Assembly: GCA_938004375.1 (NCBI GenBank)
Contig: CALKWH010000126.1
Location: 1 to 8,824, forward strand
Direction of reading: 5' to 3'
Origin: an uncultured Pseudomonadota bacterium
Lineage (GTDB): Bacteria; Myxococcota_A; Polyangia; HGW-17
Length of the DNA: 8,824 nucleotides
Shown here: positions 1-7,868 of the stretch, in pieces
How the letters are laid out: each line of letters starts with the position of its first letter
Numbering within the stretch: position 1 is the stretch's first letter
Translations under genes and position numbers: made by a program
Notes under the pieces: generated by a model
The model's database searches: none
Told to the model about the DNA's origin: nothing
What the model saw: only the letters and a program-made list of their open reading frames with translations

Positions 1-43
1 TCGTATTCGGTGACTGGAGTTCAGACGTGTGCTCTTCCGATCT
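1..43 (+). other. Illumina i7-side library adapter (non-biological)
   Basis: Positions 10-43 match the Illumina TruSeq index-side adapter from its GTGACTGGAGTTC start to its final GCTCTTCCGATCT. The nine bases before it fit the last T of the P7 primer plus an 8-nt sample index (positions 2-9). This is library sequence left untrimmed, not genome. It supplies false start codons in all three forward frames (GTG at 10, 27 and 29), so any protein beginning here has an artificial N-terminus. Confidence 0.98.
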
Positions 44-1020
44 CGGCGGTCGCCCAAACCAAGAACAAGGAGAAGGCGCGCGCGCACTACGAGTTGGCCG
101 AGAAGTCGTATCAGAAGGCCGAGTTCCGCAAGGCGCTCGACGATTATCTCAAGGTGCTCGATTACATCGAGCGCGACTCCATCCCCGAGATGTATTTCAA
201 TATCGCGCAGTGCCACCGCCAGCTCGGCGAAGTTGAAAAGGCGCTGTTCTATTACCGGCTGTTCCTGAGCAAGAGCCCGACCTCCCCGCTGCGCCCCGAG
301 GTCGAGAAGCACGTGGCCGCGCTCGAGGCCGAGCGCCAGAAGACCTCGAAGCCCAAGGGCAAGGTCACCATCATCACGGAGCCGCCGGGAGCGGCCATCT
401 TAATTGACACGTTCGAGGGCGAGGGCATCGGCGTGACCCCCAAGGTGCTCGAGGTCGAGATCGGCACTCACATCCTCGTGCTGCGCCTCGCTGGCCACAA
501 GGACATCACCCACCAGTTGGTCGTCGAAGCCGAGAAGATGGTCGTCGTACAGCACACGCTGGTCCCGGCCTCCGGAGCGGCGCCGGTGAAGACCGAGGAC
601 GCCAAGAGCCTGCTGACCCAGGACGACACCAAGAAGCCGCCCGTCGTGAAGGATCCCGTCGTCCCCGGGACGCAGCAGCCCGTCCCCTTCTACAACCGTT
701 GGTGGTTCTGGACCGGCGTGGGCGCCACCGTCGTGTTCGCCGCGGCCACCGGCTATTTCGGTCTGCAGACCCTCTCCCTGAAGAAGGAATGGGAGGACAC
801 CGGCGACACCAAGAAGAAAAGCGAGGGCGAGGACGCCCGCCTCTTCACGGACCTGTTCCTGGGGGCCACAGTCATCTCCGCCGGGCTCACCATCTGGGGT
901 GCCATCGCCGTCGGCGACGGCACCTCTGGGCTGCCCAAACAACCCGAGTCAGGCTCGGCGTGGTTGCTCCCCTCCTGCGGCGGCTCCGGCTGCGGTTTCG
1001 TTTTCCAGTACAATTTTTAA
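44..1020 (+). CDS. TPR and PEGA-domain protein, 5'-truncated by adapter
   Basis: Partial gene of unknown specific function. The first complete genomic codon is 46-48; 324 residues remain. It opens with A-V-A-Q, which looks like the end of a Sec signal peptide with an AxA cleavage site, so the mature protein is probably nearly complete and exported. Residues about 11-93 are alpha-helical TPR-like repeats (pattern AxxxYxxAxFxxALxxYxxVL, then MYFNIAQCHRQLGEVEKALFYY). Residues about 105-174 form a PEGA domain (KVTIITEPPGAAILID, then GVTPKVLEVEIGTHILVLRLAGHK), a beta-sandwich common in envelope proteins. A Lys/Pro-rich linker leads to two hydrophobic helices, about 219-242 and 270-290, separated by a charged loop, and a short Cys/Gly-rich tail. 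This architecture is frequent in Myxococcota. Families of this type are thought to mediate protein contacts at the envelope; the partner is unknown. The gene is convergent with rsmG and overlaps its stop codon. Confidence 0.88.
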
Positions 1021-1625
1021 TTATTTCGGCCTTCGGTGGTCAACAATACGCGGGGACGGCCGTCTTCGACGGTCCAGCGGCAATCGACGGTCCAGCCCAC
1101 GGCGGCGGCGGCCTGCTCCTCCGAGGCCAGGAACCACAGCCGGCGGGCCAGCGGGGTTGCCAGGACGGCGAACCCGGCGGGGTCGGTGAGCGCCTTGCAC
1201 ACGGCGTGATCCCAAGGTCCGCGCCAGGTCTGCGGCGTCCGGGTCGCGCGCAGAGCTCCGCGCTCCGCTCGCGCCTCGCGCCGGATGACGTTGGGGAGCC
1301 CGAGCGCTGCCACGGCAGCCTCGAGGAAGGCCTGTTTCTTCTGCTGCGGCTCCACCAGGGTCACCTTCAGGTCAGGGCGGGCCAGCGCGGTCACCAGACC
1401 GGGAAAGCCCGCCCCCGTGCCGATGTCGACCAGTTTCTGGGCCTGCGGGAGGCGGGAGGCGAACCACAGGCTGTCCTGCAGGTGGATCCACGGCGCCGTC
1501 TCCTTACGGGAGACCAGGTTCACGCGCCTATTCCAGTCCAGCAGCAGGTCCAGGAATGCCTGCAGGCGCGTTTCGAGTTGGGGATCGGGGAAGGAGCCGG
1601 CCAGGCCGGCAGGGAGGATGGTCAC
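1017..1625 (-). CDS. rsmG: 16S rRNA (guanine-527-N7)-methyltransferase RsmG
   Basis: Uses S-adenosylmethionine to methylate N7 of G527 in 16S rRNA (E. coli numbering), in the 530 loop of the small subunit; loss of the enzyme is known to give low-level streptomycin resistance. The 202-residue length is typical of the family. Visible landmarks are the N-terminal LLLDWNRRVNLVS helix (residues 28-39), HLQDSLWF (48-55), and the SAM-binding VDIGTGAGFPGL loop (66-77) followed by the acidic strand VTLVEPQQKKQAFL (88-101). The usual S-R-A segment after the second half of the Rossmann core reads C-K-A-L (143-146), and the usual L-K-G near the C-terminus reads F-L-A-S, so two conserved basic positions are altered. 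The start is a GTG. The nearest SD-like GGAG lies in the last codon of rpsA, 13 nt away, so translation is probably coupled to rpsA, which ends 10 nt upstream. Confidence 0.93.
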   Translation of the reverse strand: MTILPAGLAGSFPDPQLETRLQAFLDLLLDWNRRVNLVSRKETAPWIHLQDSLWFASRLPQAQKLVDIGTGAGFPGLVTALARPDLKVTLVEPQQKKQAFLEAAVAALGLPNVIRREARAERGALRATRTPQTWRGPWDHAVCKALTDPAGFAVLATPLARRLWFLASEEQAAAAVGWTVDCRWTVEDGRPRVLLTTEGRNN

Positions 1626-1635
1626 GCGGGGAGTC

Positions 1636-3345
<1,710 letters not shown>

Positions 3346-3368
3346 GTTTGTTTCTGTTGAATCCTTTC

Positions 3369-3392
3369 GAGAATTCTCTTCCCCCGGGGGAA
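3369..3392. repeat. Two abutting perfect palindromes in the rpsA leader
   Basis: GAGAATTCTC (3369-3378, 10 bp) is followed without a gap by TTCCCCCGGGGGAA (3379-3392, 14 bp). Each is a perfect inverted repeat. They lie between the predicted rpsA transcription start (near 3397) and the AAAGGA sequence at 3362-3367. They could act as a DNA operator or as two small mRNA hairpins next to the ribosome-binding region. S1 synthesis is autoregulated through structured leaders in several bacteria, so a leader role is plausible, but this arrangement does not match a leader I recognise. Confidence 0.6.
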
Positions 3393-3403
3393 AGAGTGGA
3401 TGG

Positions 3404-3432
3404 TAGATACAACTCCGGGCCGGAATTGTCAA
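3404..3432 (-). promoter_or_regulatory. Sigma70-like promoter for rpsA-rsmG
   Basis: On the minus strand a perfect TTGACA (3427-3432) is followed by a 17-bp spacer and TATCTA (3404-3409). The -35 box is consensus and the spacer optimal; the -10 box matches at only three of six positions. It would start transcription near 3397, about 50 nt before the rpsA ATG. The rest of the 129-bp gap between rpsA and the upstream gene holds the tandem palindromes and no convincing terminator; the short CGAA/TTCG inverted repeat at 3440-3451 is too weak to count. Confidence 0.6.
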
Positions 3433-3474
3433 CGGGTGAACGAATTTTTTCGCAGCAGGAATGGCGGGGTGTAA

Positions 3475-4443
3475 TTAATCGCCCAGGACATAGGCGAAGA
3501 TGAGCGGCGCGACGATGGTGGCGTCGCTGTGAATGTTGAACTTGGGCGTCTCGAGGTCGAGCTTGTACCAGGTGATCTTTTCATTGGGGACCGCCCCCGA
3601 GTAGCCGCCGTAGGAGACGTTCGCGTCGGTGATCTGGGCGAAATAGCCCCAGAACCGGGTCTCCTTGAGCTCGAGATCCTGAATGATCAGCGGGACCGCG
3701 CAGATCGCGAAGTCGCCGGCGATGCCGCCGCCGATCTGGAAGAAGCCGATGCGCCCCTTCTTGTCGTTCTCGAGGTACCAGTTCACGAGCATCTCCATCT
3801 GTTCGGTGCCGCTCTTGACGACCTGATGGTGGGGCACGTTCTTCATCATGACGTTGGCCGCGAAGATGTTGCCCATGGTGCTGTCCTCGAAGCCCGGAGA
3901 GAACACGGGGATGTCCATCTCGTGGGCGGCCAGCAGCCAGGAGTCCTCGGGGGGGACCTGGTAGTGGGGCTTCAGCACGCCGTCACGGAAGAGCATGCGC
4001 AGGTACTCGTAGGCGGTGTGGCGCTCGTTGTTGCGGGCTGCCGCCTGCCAGCGCTCGAGCAGCGCGTGCTCCATGTGGCGGAACACGGTCTCGGGGATGG
4101 CGGTGTCGGTGACGCGGTTGAAGCCGCGGTCGCGGATCTCGAGCTCCTGCTCCGGGGTCAGGCAGTGGTAGTTGGGCAGGTGCTCGTACTCCTTGCGGGC
4201 CACGAGGTTGAACACGTCCTCCTCGAGGTTGGCGGCCGTGCAGGAGATGGCGTGGACGTGGCCGCCGCGGATCATGCGGGCCAGGATGACGCCCAGCTCG
4301 GCCGAGCTCATGGCGCCGGCGAGGGTCACGAGCATCTTGTTGCCGGCGCCGACGAAGGTCTTGAAAGCCTTGGCCGCGTCGAGGGTCTCGCGGGCGTTGT
4401 AATGACGATAGTGCTTCTCGATGAATGACGATACGGGTCCCAT
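3475..4443 (-). CDS. Deoxyhypusine synthase-family protein (possibly homospermidine synthase)
   Basis: A 322-residue member of the NAD+-dependent deoxyhypusine synthase (DHS) family. In eukaryotes and archaea DHS moves the aminobutyl group of spermidine onto a lysine of eIF5A. Bacteria lack eIF5A, and related enzymes can instead use a small diamine as acceptor to make homospermidine or a similar polyamine. That acceptor here is inference. The sequence starts MGPVSSFIEKHYRHYNARE, typical of bacterial homologues, and has the TLAGAMSSAELG nucleotide-fold segment (residues about 40-51), an ISCTAANLEEDVF segment, the IGGGIAGDF loop, and near the C-terminus SGAVPNEKITWYKL. The Lys in WYKL (Lys294) aligns with the catalytic Lys of human DHS (Lys329, in SWGKI), so the enzyme is probably active. 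Length and both termini look intact. It lies 58 nt downstream of mntP on the same strand. Confidence 0.88.
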   Translation of the reverse strand: MGPVSSFIEKHYRHYNARETLDAAKAFKTFVGAGNKMLVTLAGAMSSAELGVILARMIRGGHVHAISCTAANLEEDVFNLVARKEYEHLPNYHCLTPEQELEIRDRGFNRVTDTAIPETVFRHMEHALLERWQAAARNNERHTAYEYLRMLFRDGVLKPHYQVPPEDSWLLAAHEMDIPVFSPGFEDSTMGNIFAANVMMKNVPHHQVVKSGTEQMEMLVNWYLENDKKGRIGFFQIGGGIAGDFAICAVPLIIQDLELKETRFWGYFAQITDANVSYGGYSGAVPNEKITWYKLDLETPKFNIHSDATIVAPLIFAYVLGD

Positions 4444-4449
4444 GGTAGG

Positions 4450-4457
4450 CCCTCCTT
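4450..4457 (-). promoter_or_regulatory. Strong Shine-Dalgarno of the DHS-family gene
   Basis: The minus strand reads AAGGAGG seven bases before the ATG at 4441-4443, the best ribosome-binding site in the window, and it fixes the start. The 58-bp gap to mntP also contains TTGCAT (4491-4496) and GATACC (4470-4475) with a short 15-bp spacer. That could be a weak promoter, but it is not good enough to call. Cotranscription with mntP is equally possible. Confidence 0.75.
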
Positions 4458-4501
4458 CTCGACGCCTCTGGTATCACAGCGCCCCCGGAAATGCAATGCG
4501 G

Positions 4502-5068
4502 CTAAATGTGACGGACCAGGTGTTCCACGAGGATCTTCAGGCCGATGCCGATGAGCACCACGCCGCCGGCCAGCTCGATCTTCTTCTCGAAGAAGTGGCC
4601 GGACACGTGGCCGATGCGCACGCCGGCGAGGCAGAGCGCGAAGGTGACGACCCCGATGACGGCCACGGGGAGCAGGATCGACGAGCCGAGCATGGCGAAG
4701 GTGACGCCCACCGCCAGGGCGTCGATGCTGGTGGCCAGCGCGAGCACCAGGAGCACGGCGAAGCCGAAGGGGTTCACCTCTGACTCGGCCTCCTCGATCC
4801 GGGCGGCCTCGTAGATCATTTTTCCGCCGATGAAGGTGAGCAGACCGAAGGCGATCCAGTGGTCGTAGGCGCAGACGTGGCGGCGGAAGGTGAGCCCGGC
4901 GGCCCAGCCGATCACGGGCATGAGCGCCTGGAACAGGCCGAAGGCCAGCGCCATGCGCAGGGCATACCGGATGCGGAAGTTCTTCAGCACGATGCCGCTG
5001 GCCACCGAGACGGCGAAGGCGTCCATGGCGAGTCCGACGGCGAGGAGGAGGATTTCGGGGAGGGACAT
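4502..5068 (-). CDS. mntP: Manganese efflux pump MntP
   Basis: Inner-membrane exporter that removes excess Mn2+ from the cytoplasm. The 188-residue length matches the family. There are six predicted membrane helices (about 3-25, 38-60, 70-88, 103-125, 130-150, 165-185) arranged as two related halves. Each half carries the family motif with a membrane-buried acid: AMDAFAVSVASG with Asp16 in helix 1 and SIDALAVG with Asp116 in helix 4. Glycine-rich GGKMIYEA (81-88) and RIGHVSGHFF (151-160) are also family-like. The start was placed at the ATG at 5066-5068, where family similarity begins. The frame runs open a further 262 codons into the neighbouring gene's antisense strand, but a promoter (5101-5130) lies inside that extension. 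A weak GGAG sits 4 nt before the start. The gene is divergent from the lipoprotein gene and upstream of the DHS-family gene. Confidence 0.93.
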   Translation of the reverse strand: MSLPEILLLAVGLAMDAFAVSVASGIVLKNFRIRYALRMALAFGLFQALMPVIGWAAGLTFRRHVCAYDHWIAFGLLTFIGGKMIYEAARIEEAESEVNPFGFAVLLVLALATSIDALAVGVTFAMLGSSILLPVAVIGVVTFALCLAGVRIGHVSGHFFEKKIELAGGVVLIGIGLKILVEHLVRHI

Positions 5069-5100
5069 GGCGCTCCGCTGCGGAAACAGGCAGCAGGGCC

Positions 5101-5130
5101 TTGATAGTTCCGGGGGGCGGGGGAAGTCAA
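5101..5130 (-). promoter_or_regulatory. Sigma70-like promoter for mntP
   Basis: On the minus strand TTGACT (5125-5130) is followed by an 18-bp C-rich spacer and TATCAA (5101-5106, four of six matches). Transcription would start near 5094, giving a leader of only about 26 nt. Immediately upstream, 5139-5170 is a T-rich tract on the minus strand, resembling an UP element and contrasting sharply with the G+C-rich surroundings. The leader is too short for the yybP-ykoY manganese riboswitch that often precedes mntP genes. Confidence 0.55.
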
Positions 5131-5204
5131 GGTGTCGTCGAAAACGGAAAAATGAAAAAACGACGAAAAAGGGCGGTGAGCATGAAACTGCCGCCGTCGC
5201 GCGG

Positions 5205-5247
5205 CGATAATGGGCTCGTGCGGCCAAGGATTCGCCGCGAGAAGGAG
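5205..5247 (+). promoter_or_regulatory. Candidate -10 box and Shine-Dalgarno of the lipoprotein gene
   Basis: GATAAT (5205-5210) matches the -10 consensus at five of six positions, but no -35 box is visible at 16-18 bp upstream, so the promoter part is tentative. AAGGAG (5242-5247) lies five bases before the ATG at 5253 and is a good ribosome-binding site that supports that start. Confidence 0.4.
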
Positions 5248-5252
5248 TCGCA

Positions 5253-6950
5253 ATGAGAAAGAAACTCGGTTTTTGTGTCATGGTGTTCTTGTTCCATTCG
5301 ATGGCATGCGGAAGGTCGGGCCTGTCGGACAAGTCGGACCTGTCGGACCTGTCTGACCCGTCAGACCTGTCGGACCTGTCTGACCCGTCCGACCTGTCTG
5401 ACCCGTCCGACCTGTCGGACCTGTCGGACCTGTCGGACCTGTCGGACCCCATCGCCGCGTTCCCGGACGGCTCCCGTTGGCAAAGCGCGGAGTCGGCTTC
5501 CCGGAGCACGGGTGAGGGTTGGCGCGAGTTTCCGGCCTCGCTGGGGCCCGGTCCTCTGCCCTGGGGCAGGGCGCCACGGATCCTGGTGCCCGGGGCCGTG
5601 TCGGGACCCGCGCCGAGGAGGCTCGACGGAACGTCCCTCACCCTCGAGGAGCTGGAGACGGCGGTGGCCGGGATTCCGGGCGGCGCCACGGTCTTTGCCG
5701 TGGTCCTCGACGAGGACCAGGCCCGGGCGCTCTCGGCGCTCGGCGGCCGCCTGCACTCCCTGGTGATGCTCCATGAGCTCGAGGACCCCTCCTCCCTGGC
5801 ACCCTTCGCCGCCCTGCGCGCCCTGGCGATCCGCGTCGGTCGCCCCTTGCCCAAGGACGCGGTCCGGCTGCCGTTGTTGGAGCGACTCGAAGTGGAGGTG
5901 GTGCCGGGGGGGCATTCGACCCTGATCGAGGTGGTGGATTCCCTGGGTCAGAACACGGCCGGCCTGCGGGAACTCAGGTTTCACGGGGAGCTCGACCCCG
6001 GCAGCCTGGGTCGGTTGTCCGAGCTCGACCGGCTCGAATGGTTGCGCCTGGATTGGCTTCCCCTCTCCGAACCGCCGGACCTCGCTCCCCTGGCCCGCCT
6101 GCGGCGCCTGCGGTCTTTGGCCCTGCGGGGCGGCGCGGGTCTCTTCGAGGCGGCCTGGGACGTCACTGCCAGGCTGCCGCGCCTGCGGGTGCTCTCGCTG
6201 ACCTCCCTGTCCGGGGATCCGGTCCAGGCCTCCCGGGCGCCCTCGGGGCTCAATGCGTTGCTGCTGGAGGGGCGCGTGGACGCGTCCGACGTGGAGGCCC
6301 TCTCCAGGCTCGGAGCGCTGCGGGTGTTGCATCTGGCGGCGCCGAGCGGTCGGGGAGAAGCCGCGATCGACCTGGAGCCGCTGCGCCGGCTTCGCCTGTC
6401 AAGGTTGTCCCTGCAAGGGAATTTTCTTCTGGAGCGGCCGATCCACGGACTCGCGGCGCTGCGGTGGATCGCCATGCCGGGGACGCGCGCGGTGGATCTC
6501 TCGGCGTGGACCGGCCTGCGGGCGCTGGATCTGACGCTGACCGAGGCATGGGCGCTGCGTCTCCCGGCCGGCGGCCGGCTCGAGCGGCTGCGCCTGCAGG
6601 ACGTGGGCGAACCGCCTGTGCGGCTGACCGCTGGCGCGCTCTCCGAGGCGCTCTCGCCCAGGGCGATCGAGGTGGCCGTCTGGACGGACGGATTGTCGGA
6701 GCTGCCCCGGGCGTGGCCTTCGACTTTGCGCTCCCTGGGGCTCGCGAGCGCCGGGATCGACGACGGACTGTGGCCCACGCTGGCCTTAGTCGCCGGCCTG
6801 GAGCACCTCTCCCTGGCCCGTGCCGCGATCACCCGCCCCGCGCTCGACGCCTTCCTGCGGGACAGGTCCGTTCCCCCGCGGCTCGTCGAACTGTACGACA
6901 CGGGCGCCGCCCGCGGCCGCACCCTGATCCGGGAACTCCCGGGCGATTGA
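5253..6950 (+). CDS. LRR-like probable lipoprotein with Ser-Asp tandem linker
   Basis: A 565-residue protein of unknown function. Residues 1-19 are a short basic-hydrophobic signal peptide ending S-M-A-C, followed by Gly. This resembles a lipobox with Cys19 as lipidation site, although Ser at -3 is not the usual Leu. Residues 24-65 are 14 perfect tripeptides of [L/P/K]-S-D, probably a flexible acidic spacer that lifts the rest from the membrane. Residues about 66-180 have no recognised domain. Residues about 184-530 are Leu-rich with recurring LxxLxLxx strands about 22-26 residues apart ([80 protein letters not shown]), indicating a degenerate leucine-rich-repeat solenoid, a fold normally used for protein binding. 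A surface or periplasmic binding role is inference. The gene is divergent from mntP and ends 9 bp from the convergent kinase gene. Confidence 0.82.
   Translation: MRKKLGFCVMVFLFHSMACGRSGLSDKSDLSDLSDPSDLSDLSDPSDLSDPSDLSDLSDLSDLSDPIAAFPDGSRWQSAESASRSTGEGWREFPASLGPGPLPWGRAPRILVPGAVSGPAPRRLDGTSLTLEELETAVAGIPGGATVFAVVLDEDQARALSALGGRLHSLVMLHELEDPSSLAPFAALRALAIRVGRPLPKDAVRLPLLERLEVEVVPGGHSTLIEVVDSLGQNTAGLRELRFHGELDPGSLGRLSELDRLEWLRLDWLPLSEPPDLAPLARLRRLRSLALRGGAGLFEAAWDVTARLPRLRVLSLTSLSGDPVQASRAPSGLNALLLEGRVDASDVEALSRLGALRVLHLAAPSGRGEAAIDLEPLRRLRLSRLSLQGNFLLERPIHGLAALRWIAMPGTRAVDLSAWTGLRALDLTLTEAWALRLPAGGRLERLRLQDVGEPPVRLTAGALSEALSPRAIEVAVWTDGLSELPRAWPSTLRSLGLASAGIDDGLWPTLALVAGLEHLSLARAAITRPALDAFLRDRSVPPRLVELYDTGAARGRTLIRELPGD
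5322..5447 (+). repeat. Tandem array of 14 nine-base units, core GTCNGAC
   Basis: Fourteen consecutive 9-bp units of form NNG-TCN-GAC lie in frame inside the lipoprotein gene; a degenerate fifteenth (AGG TCG GGC) precedes them at 5313-5321. Each unit contains the odd palindrome GTC-N-GAC. Only the central N (G, T, C and A all occur) and the two bases between cores (CT, CC or AA) vary. Units with TCT are always followed by a CCG unit, giving three copies of an 18-bp compound repeat (5349-5366, 5376-5393, 5394-5411), and the last four units are identical. Because the core is palindromic, the opposite strand also reads Ser-Asp tripeptides. Confidence 0.95.
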
Positions 6951-6959
6951 CCGGCGCCG

Positions 6960-7865
6960 TCAGGCGTTGCAGTTGGTGTAATCAACGAGGCCGGCGAAGC
7001 GCTCGTCGAGGCGCTCGATCGTGAGGTCGCGCAGCCCGTCGACGCTGAAGTGCTCGCAGGTGAACGAGGCCGCGACCGTGCCGTAGAACATCGCGCGCCG
7101 CAGGTTCCGGGCGTTCACGACGCCGTCGCGGGCCAGGGAGCCCATGAAGCCGCCGGCGAAGGTGTCCCCGGCGCCCGTGGGATCCATGAAACTGGCCAAC
7201 GGATACGCCGGCGCGAAGAAGAGGGCTTCGTCGTGGAAGAGCAGGGCGCCGTGCTCGCCCTTCTTCAGAATGACCGTGCGTGGCCCCATCTTCTGGATGG
7301 CGCGGCCGGCCTGGAGCAGGTGCCATTGTCCGGTGAGCTGGCGGGCCTCCTCGTCGTTGACGGTGATCAACTGCAGCCGGGAGACGAGCTTCTCCAGGGT
7401 GGGCTTCTCGGTGGTGATCCACAGGTTCATGGTGTCGCCGGCCACGAACGGGTCGTTGGTCATGGCGTCGAGCACCTGGAGCTGGAGGTCGGGGTGGATG
7501 TTCGCCAGGAACAGGAACTTCGCGTCGCAGAAGTGCGGCGGCAGCTTCGGGGTGAACCCGGCGAACACGTTCAACTGGGTCTCCAGTGTCGTGCGCGTGG
7601 AGAAGTCGGGCGAGTATTTTCCGCGCCAGTAGAAGGTCCTGCCGGGCGCCCGCTCGATGCCGGCCGTGTCGCACCCGCGGGAGGCGAAGTCGTCGAGGAT
7701 CTCCTGGGGGAAGTCCTCTCCCACGACCGCCACCATGCGCACGGGAGAGAAGCGCGAGGCGGCCATCGAGAAGTACGAGGCCGAGCCGCCCAGGATGCGC
7801 TCCCGGCGGCCGAAGCGGGTTTCCACGTCATCGAATGCGACAGAGCCTACTACCAGGAGCGACAT
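6960..7865 (-). CDS. PfkB/ribokinase-family carbohydrate or nucleoside kinase
   Basis: ATP-dependent kinase of the PfkB family, 301 residues, cytoplasmic; the substrate cannot be assigned. The N-terminal GSVAFDDVETRFG (residues 7-19) contains the substrate-binding Asp seen in this family, and RILGGSASYFSMAASRF (23-39) corresponds to PfkB signature 1 with the Gly-Gly hinge. VNDEEARQLTG (169-179) corresponds to the conserved N-x-x-E phosphate/Mg region, and DPTGAGDTFAGGF (228-240) is signature 2, whose Asp234 is the expected catalytic base. KKGEHGALL (201-209) is the usual strand before it. Nothing needed for catalysis seems absent. The start ATG has GAGG six bases upstream, inside the last codons of the TPR gene, which ends only three bases away; coupled translation is likely. 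The stop is 9 bp from that of the convergent lipoprotein gene, with no terminator in between. Confidence 0.9.
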   Translation of the reverse strand: MSLLVVGSVAFDDVETRFGRRERILGGSASYFSMAASRFSPVRMVAVVGEDFPQEILDDFASRGCDTAGIERAPGRTFYWRGKYSPDFSTRTTLETQLNVFAGFTPKLPPHFCDAKFLFLANIHPDLQLQVLDAMTNDPFVAGDTMNLWITTEKPTLEKLVSRLQLITVNDEEARQLTGQWHLLQAGRAIQKMGPRTVILKKGEHGALLFHDEALFFAPAYPLASFMDPTGAGDTFAGGFMGSLARDGVVNARNLRRAMFYGTVAASFTCEHFSVDGLRDLTIERLDERFAGLVDYTNCNA

Positions 7866-7868
7866 CGT

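Noticed and set aside
3346..3432. 29-codon N-terminal extension of rpsA starting at TTG
   Set aside because: The TTG is part of the TTGACA -35 box, the extension spans the palindromes, and its residues do not resemble an S1 N-terminus.
3529..4428. 299-codon forward open frame opposite the DHS-family gene
   Set aside because: It is antisense to a clearly recognisable enzyme and has low-complexity Val/Leu/Gly composition typical of a shadow frame.
5134..5166. TCGTCG ... CGACGA inverted repeat with an A-rich loop, considered as a terminator
   Set aside because: Six-base stem with a loop of about 20 nt lies between two divergent genes, where no transcript needs to end.
5322..5447. CRISPR array
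   Set aside because: Units are 9 bp with 2-nt spacers and lie in frame in a coding region. There are no spacers of CRISPR length and no cas genes.
5069..5854. 262-codon N-terminal extension of the mntP frame, including Ser-Asp-Arg repeats
   Set aside because: The extension is antisense to the lipoprotein gene and contains the mntP promoter region. MntP similarity and normal length begin at the ATG at 5068.
5981..6985. 334-codon minus-strand and 328-codon plus-strand frames overlapping the lipoprotein gene
   Set aside because: Both are Arg/Pro/Ser- or Arg/Gly/Ala-rich shadows in high-G+C DNA. Only the 5253-6950 frame has an SD, a signal peptide and a regular repeat pattern.
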